Assembly: GCA_003219115.1 (NCBI GenBank)
Contig: QHPN01000190.1
Location: 1-5,989 of the forward strand
Length of the DNA: 5,989 bases
Direction: 5' to 3'
Origin: Verrucomicrobiota bacterium
Lineage (GTDB): Bacteria > Verrucomicrobiota > Verrucomicrobiia > Chthoniobacterales > UBA10450
The notes beneath the pieces are model-generated. The model made no database searches and was not told the origin of the DNA. It worked only from the letters and a program-made list of their open reading frames with translations. Positions 1 through 5,989 of the stretch are shown in pieces; position 1 is the stretch's first letter, and each line of letters opens with the position of its first letter. Both the position numbers and the translations under genes were made by a program.

Positions 1-51
1 CAGGGTAGTTGGCGCCGCCCTTGCTCTTTGCCGACCTGTCCATAGGGTCAA
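1..51. other. Short leader upstream of tamB, identity undetermined
   Basis: This stretch is too short to assign. In the tamB frame a TAG stop at 43-45 bounds the tamB reading frame, so translation cannot begin upstream of base 46. A second TAG lies at 6-8 in another frame. Either stop could be the end of an upstream co-oriented gene, but no coding sequence can be recognised from so few codons. I see no convincing -35/-10 pair; TTGCTC at 21-26 has no TATAAT-like partner at proper spacing. AGGG at 44-47, four bases before the ATG at 52, is the only Shine-Dalgarno-like element and is weak. Confidence 0.3.
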
Positions 52-3000
52 ATGCTCGTGGAAGATGATCAGGAGGAAAATTCCCAGCCGAAGGGAAAAT
101 GGCGTCGTCGTGCTTGGATTTCGCTCGCAATTTTTCTTGTCCTAATTGCCATTTTTCATCGACCGATTCTGCTCGGGGCCATTCATTGGTTCGCGGTTCA
201 TCGCGCCGCTAAGGAAAATCTAAAGCTCGACTTTCGCGCTGAAGGAAATGTTTTTACCGGGCTAACGATCCGTAATCTCCACATTGTTCCCACTGGCCCG
301 GCAGCGGTTGAGATTGCCGACGCTGAGTATATTCACGCCGACTACAGTTTGTTCTCGTTGATTCGCGGTCATGCCGATTTCCTGAGGTCGATCGAGACGC
401 GAAACGCGCGGGTGGTTATCGACCCGGCGAAAGTGCGAGTGAAAGTTTCGCCGCGTCCGCAGGAAAAGGTGACGTTGCCGGCCGTTTTTCCGGAGCGAGC
501 GCGCCTGGAGAATGTGTCGATGATGGTGCGTGATCCGGCGCACGATTTCATCGCTGAGAATGTTGCGATCGATTTGAATCCGCGCGCCGCCGGTTTGCTG
601 AGCGTCACTTTGTTGCAGTTACCGACTGGTGAAAAATGGACACGCGTAACTGGCACGACCAATTACGAGAATCGTAATCTCATTTTGCGCGACGTGGTGC
701 TGAATGAGCAAACGCGGTTTCAGCTTATCAATGTTGATGCATCGCACATTCGTCAAAAAACGCTGGCCTTGCGCGGAGTTGGAAAGCTCGACGGTGCGCC
801 GGTTGATTTGCAGGCATCGCTGACCGAGCAGGCGCGGTCGCTCTTTATCAAATCGCACGCCACCGCGCGGGATCTATCCATTTCGTCTGCGAAGAAACTC
901 GGCTTGTTCGCGGACGCGCCAGTGCAGGGCGACATCGAGGCTTTTACTTTCGATTTTGTCGGGTTGTTGCGCGCGCCAAAAACGTGGACGGCATCGGGGG
1001 ATGGAATTGTCCGCAATTTACAGGTCGCGGGCGCGACTTTCGATCGAGCAACAGCACACATTTCCGCTCACGATGGAGTGGCCACGGCGGAACCGATCGA
1101 GCTGACACGCGCCGGAACGGGACTGCAAGTTCACGGAACAGTTCAGCTGCCGGAAAAAGCCGACGATCTCGGCCGCAGTCCGGCCAAGTTTGAAATCGTC
1201 AGCAACGATCTCGATTTCGGGCCCATCACCTCGGCGATGGAAAATCCGTTGACCGGTCACGGGCAGGTCAATGGAACGCTGGAAGTCCGGGATCAACAGA
1301 TGCAGGCCGCGCTTCGCGTTGGGGCAGGAGCGGTCAGTAGTCGTGATTTCAGTCTGGAAAAACTTGAGGCAGCAATTAACGCGACAAAAAACCTGCGAGT
1401 TCACAAAAAAGATGCTCCGTGGTTTGAGGGTATGCGGGCCGACATAAATGTGGTGCTCTCAGCTGCCCGGAACAGCGAGTTCGTAGTCGACACCGTTTCC
1501 GCTCACCTAGAGGAAAACGGTGACCTCGTTAATATCAGCAACCTTACCGTCCAGCGCGGACCCAATCAGATCGCAGGCAGCGGTTCGGTGCGCCTGCTTG
1601 CGGACGAAAAAGATTTCACCAAACAACCGGCAACGATCCAATTCGCTATCAACGCTCCGCAAACCGAATATTTTTGGAATGAGAATTCGCCGAATCGCGT
1701 CACTGGCGTGTTCAATGCCTCCGGTAGTGCGCGATGGAACGGCGCGATCGCGGACGGATGGTTCAATGTTTACGGAACGAACTTGCAGATCCGAAACTTA
1801 TCTGTCCCGCAACTGAGCGGCGCGGGATCAATCTGGCAAAGCACGATTTTTCTCAACGACGTGACGGCCAATCTGAATCAACGCGATTTCGTGAATGGGC
1901 AGGGGACGCTTGATTTGCGCGGTGAAAGAAAATTCGCCGGCAAATTAGCCATCGATATCGCGGATTTGAAGACGCTGAAGCCGTTGCTGGAGGCCAGTGG
2001 AAACAAAACAGAGCTGGGCGGTTCGTTCACGATGAATTGGAATGGGCACGGGTCGCTCACCAAGCTAACGGAAATTGGATCGCTCAAGCTCGATTGGAAG
2101 AACGGCCGGCTCGGTAACATGAAGGCGATGACTGCGAACATCGACGCGACCTATTCGCACGCAGGCCTCGACATTCCAACCTTCTTTATCGGCAGCGATC
2201 GGATGGACTTCCAGGCGGTCGTTTCTGCCAAAGGCGAGACGCTCGAGATTTCGAAAATCCAGCTGGACCAGGGCCAGGCGAAATATGCTACAGGCTACGC
2301 GTCCGTCCCATTCATCTGGAAAAATGTCGGCACAAATCGGCCCGTTTTCCCGCGCGACGGAAAGGTGAATGCGAGCTTTGATTCGGCGAATCTCGATCTC
2401 AAGAAATTGTTCGACGACTTCGGAATGGAGCCGGCAGCGTCCGGATTTTTGTCCATCAAACTGCAAGCGGGCGGCACCCTTGCAGACTTGCAGGCGCATG
2501 TCGATGTCGATGGGCGGGATTTGCGCAACCCCAAGCTGACGAACTTTGATCCGGCGACGTTCCGCCTTTCCGCCGATGCCGCGGGAAACAAAATCAATGT
2601 TACGGGGGAATTGAAGCAACCGAGGATTCAGCCCGTCAGTATTGCCGCGACCATGCCATTCGATGCCGGAAAAATCCTGAGCACGCGTTCGTTTGACGAA
2701 AACGCGCCGCTGCAGGCGACGGTGCGATTGCCGCGAAGCCCGGTGAACTTCATGCGCCAATTCATTCCTGCGGTCGAGCAGCTCGACGGCGATGTGGCGT
2801 TTGATGTTGCGATCGGCGGGACCATTGCCCGTCCGGAATTCAGTGGCAGCGGCGATATCACGATCAATGCCGCGCGATTTACCAACGCGACTTTGCCGGC
2901 TTTGCGCGGGTTTCAATCGCGCCTGCTCTTTCGGGGCAACACTCTGAGCCTGGAAAGATTCCGCGGCGATCTGGCGGGTGGACCATTCAGCCTTGGTGGC

Positions 3001-3933
3001 CGGGTTGTTTTCACCAAACTGACGGAGCCGAACATGGATCTCGACCTGCGTGGCGAGAGCATTCTGATCGCGCGCAACGATTCTTTGACGGCGCGGGCGG
3101 ATGCGAATCTGAAAGTAACAGGACCGGTAGCGAGCGCGACGGTGAAAGGGAACGTTGCTCTCACGAATAGCCATTTTCTCAAGGACATCGATTTGATCCC
3201 GATCGGATTGCCCGGCCGGCCCGCGCCCCAACCGGTGGAAGAGCGACCGGATTACTCGATTAAAACGCCGCCGTTGCGTGATTGGAAATTCGATATTGCG
3301 ATCAAAACCAAGGATCCATTTTCCATTCGTGGGAATCTCGCCAACGGCGGTGCCCTGATTGATTTGCATTTGGGCGGGACCGGCGGGCGCCCGGAATTAA
3401 AAGGCACAGTCAAATTGCAGCATGTGGAAGCGACACTGCCGTTCAGCCGCCTCGATGTCACCAACGGGTTTCTTTACTTTGACCCGAGCGATTCGTTCAA
3501 CCCGAAGATCGATCTGCAAGGCAGATCGTTGATCCGCGATTACACGGTGCGGGTTTATGTTTATGGCGACTCGCTTTCCCCCCAGGCAATTTTCACCAGC
3601 GAACCACCGCTGCCACAGGAGGAAATTATTTCGTTGCTCGCAACCGGCACCACGCGGCAGGAATTAACTGGAAGCGGAAACGTGCTGGCTGGTCGCGCCG
3701 CCATGCTGGTGGTGCAGCAGCTTTACCGCAAGATTTTCAAAAAAGGCCAGCCGACGCAGAGCAACTCCGTTTTCGATCGTTTGCAGGTCGACGTCGGCAC
3801 GGTCGACCCGCGCACCGGGCGCGAGCAGGCCACGGCCCGGTTCAAAGTTAACGAGAATTGGGTGCTTGTCGGCGACATTGGAGTTGGGGGAGATTTTCGC
3901 GGTCAGGTGAAATACCTCATTCGATTCCATTGA
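52..3933 (+). CDS. tamB: TamB-family translocation and assembly module protein (DUF490)
   Basis: This 1293-residue protein is an inner-membrane anchored, periplasm-spanning subunit of the translocation and assembly module. TamB proteins work with an Omp85 barrel in outer-membrane protein assembly, and are also implicated in phospholipid transport along a hydrophobic groove. Seen here: a basic stretch at residues 14-20 (KGKWRRR) precedes one hydrophobic segment at about 21-43, an N-in signal anchor. A long region of alternating short beta-strands and G-x-G turns follows, as expected for a beta-taco fold, with no further membrane segment. The C-terminal TamB domain covers about residue 905 to the end. 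It includes LGGTGGRPELKG, a G-F-L-Y-F-DP-x-NP stretch, and TSEPPLPQEEIISLLATG at 1182-1199, a family hallmark. The protein ends in an aromatic strand (YLIRFH). Length is typical; E. coli TamB has 1259 residues. The ATG at 52 was chosen because an in-frame stop lies at 43-45 and the anchor follows directly; GTG at 58 is a possible alternative. The next gene starts one base after the stop, so an operon is very likely. Confidence 0.93.
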   Translation: MLVEDDQEENSQPKGKWRRRAWISLAIFLVLIAIFHRPILLGAIHWFAVHRAAKENLKLDFRAEGNVFTGLTIRNLHIVPTGPAAVEIADAEYIHADYSLFSLIRGHADFLRSIETRNARVVIDPAKVRVKVSPRPQEKVTLPAVFPERARLENVSMMVRDPAHDFIAENVAIDLNPRAAGLLSVTLLQLPTGEKWTRVTGTTNYENRNLILRDVVLNEQTRFQLINVDASHIRQKTLALRGVGKLDGAPVDLQASLTEQARSLFIKSHATARDLSISSAKKLGLFADAPVQGDIEAFTFDFVGLLRAPKTWTASGDGIVRNLQVAGATFDRATAHISAHDGVATAEPIELTRAGTGLQVHGTVQLPEKADDLGRSPAKFEIVSNDLDFGPITSAMENPLTGHGQVNGTLEVRDQQMQAALRVGAGAVSSRDFSLEKLEAAINATKNLRVHKKDAPWFEGMRADINVVLSAARNSEFVVDTVSAHLEENGDLVNISNLTVQRGPNQIAGSGSVRLLADEKDFTKQPATIQFAINAPQTEYFWNENSPNRVTGVFNASGSARWNGAIADGWFNVYGTNLQIRNLSVPQLSGAGSIWQSTIFLNDVTANLNQRDFVNGQGTLDLRGERKFAGKLAIDIADLKTLKPLLEASGNKTELGGSFTMNWNGHGSLTKLTEIGSLKLDWKNGRLGNMKAMTANIDATYSHAGLDIPTFFIGSDRMDFQAVVSAKGETLEISKIQLDQGQAKYATGYASVPFIWKNVGTNRPVFPRDGKVNASFDSANLDLKKLFDDFGMEPAASGFLSIKLQAGGTLADLQAHVDVDGRDLRNPKLTNFDPATFRLSADAAGNKINVTGELKQPRIQPVSIAATMPFDAGKILSTRSFDENAPLQATVRLPRSPVNFMRQFIPAVEQLDGDVAFDVAIGGTIARPEFSGSGDITINAARFTNATLPALRGFQSRLLFRGNTLSLERFRGDLAGGPFSLGGRVVFTKLTEPNMDLDLRGESILIARNDSLTARADANLKVTGPVASATVKGNVALTNSHFLKDIDLIPIGLPGRPAPQPVEERPDYSIKTPPLRDWKFDIAIKTKDPFSIRGNLANGGALIDLHLGGTGGRPELKGTVKLQHVEATLPFSRLDVTNGFLYFDPSDSFNPKIDLQGRSLIRDYTVRVYVYGDSLSPQAIFTSEPPLPQEEIISLLATGTTRQELTGSGNVLAGRAAMLVVQQLYRKIFKKGQPTQSNSVFDRLQVDVGTVDPRTGREQATARFKVNENWVLVGDIGVGGDFRGQVKYLIRFH
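112..180 (+). other. TamB N-terminal membrane anchor
   Basis: Residues 21-43 of TamB are hydrophobic (WISLAIFLVLIAIF, then a His-Arg-Pro break, then ILLGAI). Basic residues at 14-20 come just before. By the positive-inside rule the short N-terminus is cytoplasmic and the rest of the protein is periplasmic. There is no signal peptidase site of the AxA type and no lipobox, so it should stay uncleaved as a signal anchor. This matches the topology known for TamB proteins. Confidence 0.8.
2764..3930 (+). other. TamB C-terminal domain (DUF490)
   Basis: Residues about 905-1293 carry the conserved part of the family. In order: a GGTIARPEFSGSG repeat near 920; a second glycine-rich strand repeat; a proline-rich loop at about 1052-1078 (LPGRPAPQPVEERPDY region); the LGGTGGRPELKG turn; the G-F-L-Y-F-DP strand; and the TSEPPLPQEEIISLLATG motif at 1182-1199. 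The final strands end in an aromatic-rich C-terminus. In E. coli this end of TamB faces the outer membrane and contacts the POTRA1 domain of TamA. That the same contact is made here is inferred from homology and from the adjacent Omp85 gene. The start of the domain is approximate. Confidence 0.8.
3510..3528. repeat. Perfect inverted repeat inside tamB (8-bp arms, 3-base loop)
   Basis: CGATCTGC at 3510-3517 and GCAGATCG at 3521-3528 are exact reverse complements separated by AAG. The arms lie within the conserved coding region and encode the residues around DLQGRS. There is no T-tract after the second arm, so it is not an intrinsic terminator. Any function as an RNA hairpin is unproven; it could be chance in a GATC-rich sequence. 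Confidence 0.45.
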
Positions 3934-3937
3934 GATG
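3919..3937 (+). promoter_or_regulatory. Stop-start junction TGAGATG, probable translational coupling
   Basis: The tamB stop TGA (3931-3933) is separated by one base from the ATG (3935-3937) of the Omp85 gene. The preceding bases contain no clear Shine-Dalgarno sequence. The nearest purine-rich run, GTTGGGGGAGA around 3884-3894, is some 40 bases upstream. Initiation of the second gene therefore probably depends on ribosomes terminating on tamB. That would keep the two proteins in a fixed ratio on one transcript. Spacing is seen directly; coupling is inference. Confidence 0.6.
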
Positions 3938-4003
3938 GGACGCGCGATTTTCCTGCTTGCCCTGGCCTTGGTTATCGGCGGACCAAGTCTTTGCGGGCAA
4001 AGC
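3935..4003 (+). other. Sec signal peptide of the Omp85 protein
   Basis: Residues 1-23 comprise a short basic start (MGR), a hydrophobic core (AIFLLALALVIGG) and a polar exit (PSLCGQS). This fits Sec export to the periplasm, needed for an outer-membrane barrel. Cys20 is preceded by Pro-Ser-Leu, which does not match the lipobox, so I do not call it a lipoprotein. The cleavage point is uncertain, somewhere around residues 19-24. Confidence 0.75.
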
Positions 4004-5965
4004 GCGGTGGATGTGAAGCGGCCCGAAGAGCGCGCACGCGAGCAGAAAGTCGTCGAGCGGGAGGAGAAGAAAAAAGCGCAAAGCACGAACCTTGAAATTC
4101 GCGGCGCGACGGCGTTCAAAGAGGATGAATTGCGCACGGTCCTGAAAGAACAGATCGCAACCATTCATGATTTCGGATTAACCGCGGCCCGCGCCGACGA
4201 TGCCGCATTCTTTCTAGAGCTGTTTTATCGGAAACACGGCTACGCCAAAGTAGACGTGCATTACAGGATCGAGAGCGGGTCGCGTCTTGTTCTCGAGGTT
4301 ACGGAAGGGCCGCAGGTTATTTTGAGCGCGATCAATTTCGCCGGTAACAGTCAGGTGCCCGCGGAAAAACTTTTCGAATATGCCGTCGGTCCGACGCGAG
4401 AGCGTTATTCGCGATTACAAAAGGAACTACCTTTTGTCGCGACCGACGTGCAAGAGGGAGCTGACCTGGTGCACCGCTATTACATTAGCGAGGGTTATCT
4501 GAATGCGGTGGTCGATCCGCCGCAATATCATTTCAGCGCGGACGGCACGCGCGTCGATGCGACCATTCCCGTGCACGAAGGGCGTCAGTATTTTTTCGGC
4601 AACCTCATTTTTCACGGCAATACGATTTACGCCCCGGAAACGTTGCGCGGGCAGATGCTCGATCTGCTTTCACAACCGTACACCGAGCACCGGGTAGATG
4701 ACATTTCGCGGCGGCTCCAGGCTTATTTCAAAGCGCGCGGTTATTACGCAGTGAAAGTAGATGCGACGGGAGAATCGGAACAGGCCACGGGCGGTCACGT
4801 GCCGGTGATTGTCACGATTTCACCGGGTCCGGTTTATAAATTTGATGGCGTGAATGTGACCGGTCTGCAGCGGTTGCGGCCGAGTTATGTGCGCAATCGC
4901 TTTGCCTCGCTCGAGGGAAAGAACTACAGCCCGGACGTGCTGGACGAAAAATTCCGCGAGCTGATGCGGACCGGGCTCTTCAACGTTCTCCAGATCAATC
5001 CCCAGCCGGAGGCCGGAAATTCTCTTCAGCTCGATATTTCCGCTGAGGAGGCGAAGGCGAAAGAGTTCGGGTTTTCGGTCGGCTACGGGACATATGTCGG
5101 CGGAATTGTCGGGCTCAGCTTTGCCGATCGAGATCTTTTTGGTTATGGCCGGCCTCTGACCACATCGATTGAGATTTCGCAGCGCGGATACAAGGGAGAA
5201 ATACTATGGGATGATCCCCATTTTTTCGAAAGCGACGTCGAGCTGAAGTTTCGAGTGAGTGCGTTTACGTTTGATTTCGAGGGTTATTCCAAGTTTGAAA
5301 TCGGGGCCCGGACGGAATTCTCTTACAACATCACCAAACAATACCAGGTCGGTGTTTTCGGCTCGGAGCGGCGTGTCGAAATTGTCAGTAACGACATCAA
5401 GGACAAATTCATCGGTGAGACACGGTACTTTGTGAGTTCGATCGGATTGTTTCACACTCTCGATTTGCGCGATAGTCCGGTCGTGCCTAGCCGCGGTCTT
5501 GTCCTCGGTCAGACTTTCGAGCTCGCCGCCAATGCCCTCGGAAGCGACATAGAATTCTTTCGCACGACCGCGCGCGCCAGTTACTTCATTCCGATTGGAA
5601 AGACATTGCTGGAAGTCGGCACCCGCGCCGGGTTGATCCGGCCGCTGAAGGAAAGCACCAGCGACATCACCGCCATTCCAATCGACGAGCGTTTCTTTAA
5701 TGGTGGTCGGTGCGCAGCTTCGCCGAGCGCGATCTCGGGCCGCATGATCATAGGGGCCATCCGCTTGGCGGGGAATTTTATACCATCTTTAACCTCGAAT
5801 ATACCTTCCCCCTTTACGGCGAATTACAGGGCGCGTTTTTTGTCGATGCCGGCAACTTGCTGCCCGAAGCGGATAATCCCGGCTTCAATGACATGCGCTA
5901 TGGGATCGGCGCGGGGTTACGTTACAAACTTCCCATTGGTCCGATCCGGCTCGATTATGGGGTGA
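3935..5965 (+). CDS. BamA/TamA-type Omp85 outer-membrane protein, frameshifted near the 3' end
   Basis: This is an outer-membrane barrel protein of the Omp85 superfamily, the expected partner of the TamB encoded just upstream. Order of parts: signal peptide about 1-23; a very charged linker at 28-48; four POTRA domains at about 51-124, 127-216, 218-298 and 300-370; then the barrel from about 375. Barrel hallmarks include FGFSVGYGTYVGGIVGLSFADRD followed by LFGYG at 378-405, DDPHFF at 426-431, and TLDLRDSPVVPSRGL at 508-522. Up to G591 the sequence is clean family sequence ending in DERFFNGG. Beyond that the 676-residue frame encodes unrelated residues ending at a chance TGA (5963-5965). The true barrel end continues in another frame from 5707. 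The real protein would have about 700 residues. The start is the ATG one base after the tamB stop and gives a good signal peptide. I left the symbol blank: the tamB neighbour favours TamA, but E. coli TamA has three POTRA domains and BamA five, and lineages without TamA may pair TamB with BamA. Confidence 0.9.
   Translation: MGRAIFLLALALVIGGPSLCGQSAVDVKRPEERAREQKVVEREEKKKAQSTNLEIRGATAFKEDELRTVLKEQIATIHDFGLTAARADDAAFFLELFYRKHGYAKVDVHYRIESGSRLVLEVTEGPQVILSAINFAGNSQVPAEKLFEYAVGPTRERYSRLQKELPFVATDVQEGADLVHRYYISEGYLNAVVDPPQYHFSADGTRVDATIPVHEGRQYFFGNLIFHGNTIYAPETLRGQMLDLLSQPYTEHRVDDISRRLQAYFKARGYYAVKVDATGESEQATGGHVPVIVTISPGPVYKFDGVNVTGLQRLRPSYVRNRFASLEGKNYSPDVLDEKFRELMRTGLFNVLQINPQPEAGNSLQLDISAEEAKAKEFGFSVGYGTYVGGIVGLSFADRDLFGYGRPLTTSIEISQRGYKGEILWDDPHFFESDVELKFRVSAFTFDFEGYSKFEIGARTEFSYNITKQYQVGVFGSERRVEIVSNDIKDKFIGETRYFVSSIGLFHTLDLRDSPVVPSRGLVLGQTFELAANALGSDIEFFRTTARASYFIPIGKTLLEVGTRAGLIRPLKESTSDITAIPIDERFFNGGRCAASPSAISGRMIIGAIRLAGNFIPSLTSNIPSPFTANYRARFLSMPATCCPKRIIPASMTCAMGSARGYVTNFPLVRSGSIMG
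4085..5044 (+). other. Four periplasmic POTRA domains
   Basis: Residues about 51-370 hold four POTRA repeats, each a beta-alpha-alpha-beta-beta unit. The repeating signature is an aromatic helix end followed by GY and a strand: FYRKHGYAKVDV at 97-108, YYISEGYLNAVV at 182-193, and YFKARGYYAVKV at 264-275. Each is followed by an exit strand (LEVTEGPQV, ATIPVHEGRQY, VTISPGPVY). Each following domain opens with a strand of the type I-x-F-x-G-N or V-x-G. The fourth, next to the barrel, has the ELMRTGLFNVLQI form at 342-354, characteristic of the barrel-proximal POTRA. These domains receive unfolded clients and are the expected docking site for TamB. Boundaries are approximate. Confidence 0.85.
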
Positions 5966-5989
5966 ACCCAGATCCGCGTGAGCATGAAG
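5707..5989 (+). other. Displaced C-terminal barrel frame of the Omp85 gene, open at window end
   Basis: From TCG at 5707 the third reading frame runs without a stop to the window edge (94 codons). It encodes unmistakable Omp85 barrel sequence: SVRSFAERDLGP, then LGGEFYTIFNLEYTFPLYGE, GAFFVDAGN, and finally RYGIGAGLRYKLPIGPIRLD with YGVNPDP. These correspond to the loop-6 VRGF-type motif and the last barrel strands. This stretch has no start codon and signal of its own, so it is the missing 3' part of the gene beginning at 3935, not a separate gene. The final strand, usually ending in Phe as the beta-signal, and the stop codon lie beyond the window. Roughly 10-20 residues seem to be missing. 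Confidence 0.9.

Noticed and set aside
1..43. Possible divergent gene on the - strand starting at ATG 43-41 (MDRSAKSKGGANYP)
   Set aside because: Only 14 codons are visible and its start would lie eight bases from the tamB start, leaving no room for two promoters. It cannot be supported from this window.
71..76. Perfect AGGAGG Shine-Dalgarno sequence
   Set aside because: It lies inside tamB, and there is no in-frame start codon at a suitable distance after it. The ATG at 99 is out of frame and too far. It simply encodes Gln-Glu-Glu.
1743..1752. CGCGATCGCG palindrome, resembling the cyanobacterial HIP1 element
   Set aside because: I noticed only this one copy of GCGATCGC in the window, so there is no iterated-palindrome pattern and no support for a cyanobacterial origin.
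2065..3369. Long antisense open frame (434 codons) across tamB
   Set aside because: Its product is an Arg/Gln-rich sequence with no fold pattern, and it lies opposite strongly conserved TamB sequence. It is a by-product of GC-rich codon use.
3935..4003. Lipoprotein signal at Cys20 of the Omp85 protein
   Set aside because: The preceding residues Pro-Ser-Leu do not fit the lipobox, and Omp85 barrels are normally processed by signal peptidase I.
3664..4164. Antisense open frame of 166 codons across the tamB/Omp85 junction
   Set aside because: It lies opposite the TamB C-terminus and the signal peptide and first POTRA region, has no recognisable features, and its Ser/Arg-rich start mirrors the coding strand.
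5690..5710. Programmed ribosomal frameshift at the Omp85 frame break
   Set aside because: There is no X-XXY-YYZ slippery heptamer, and a -1 slip would still leave the GG...VRSF motif two residues short. A deletion or sequence error explains it better.

Overview
The window holds one two-gene locus, both genes on the + strand, and almost no intergenic DNA. The first gene encodes a full-length TamB-type protein of 1293 residues: an inner-membrane anchored, periplasm-spanning beta-rich protein ending in the TamB/DUF490 domain. One base after its stop codon starts an Omp85-superfamily outer-membrane protein (BamA/TamA family) with a signal peptide, a charged linker, four POTRA domains and a beta-barrel. 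Together they look like a translocation and assembly module: TamB bridges the periplasm from the inner membrane and docks on the POTRA domains of the Omp85 barrel. The known roles of such pairs are outer-membrane protein assembly and phospholipid transport to the outer membrane.

The organism must be a diderm (Gram-negative type) bacterium. GC content looks like the mid-fifties by eye. The order tamB then Omp85, the four-POTRA architecture, the VRSF form of the barrel motif and the weak Shine-Dalgarno sites suggest a non-proteobacterial lineage. My best guess is a Verrucomicrobiota-like soil or freshwater bacterium, but this rests on general familiarity and is uncertain.

Layout: bases 1-51 are a short leader of undetermined nature. 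Bases 52-3933 are tamB. Bases 3935-5965 are the Omp85 gene as an uninterrupted reading frame. That frame is wrong for its last 86 codons. At about 5702-5709, inside the most conserved barrel motif (GG...SVR.F), the reading frame is broken. The true C-terminal barrel sequence continues in another frame from 5707 to the window end, where it is still open. A loss of seven bases at this point would restore both the frame and the usual motif spacing. The last beta-strand and stop codon lie beyond the window.

I saw no RNA genes, mobile elements, CRISPR arrays or terminators, and no stretch over 300 bases lacks a gene. This is a conserved envelope-biogenesis locus, not a new system. The points worth a second look are the frame break, the gene order and coupling, and whether this Omp85 protein is TamA or the organism's BamA.
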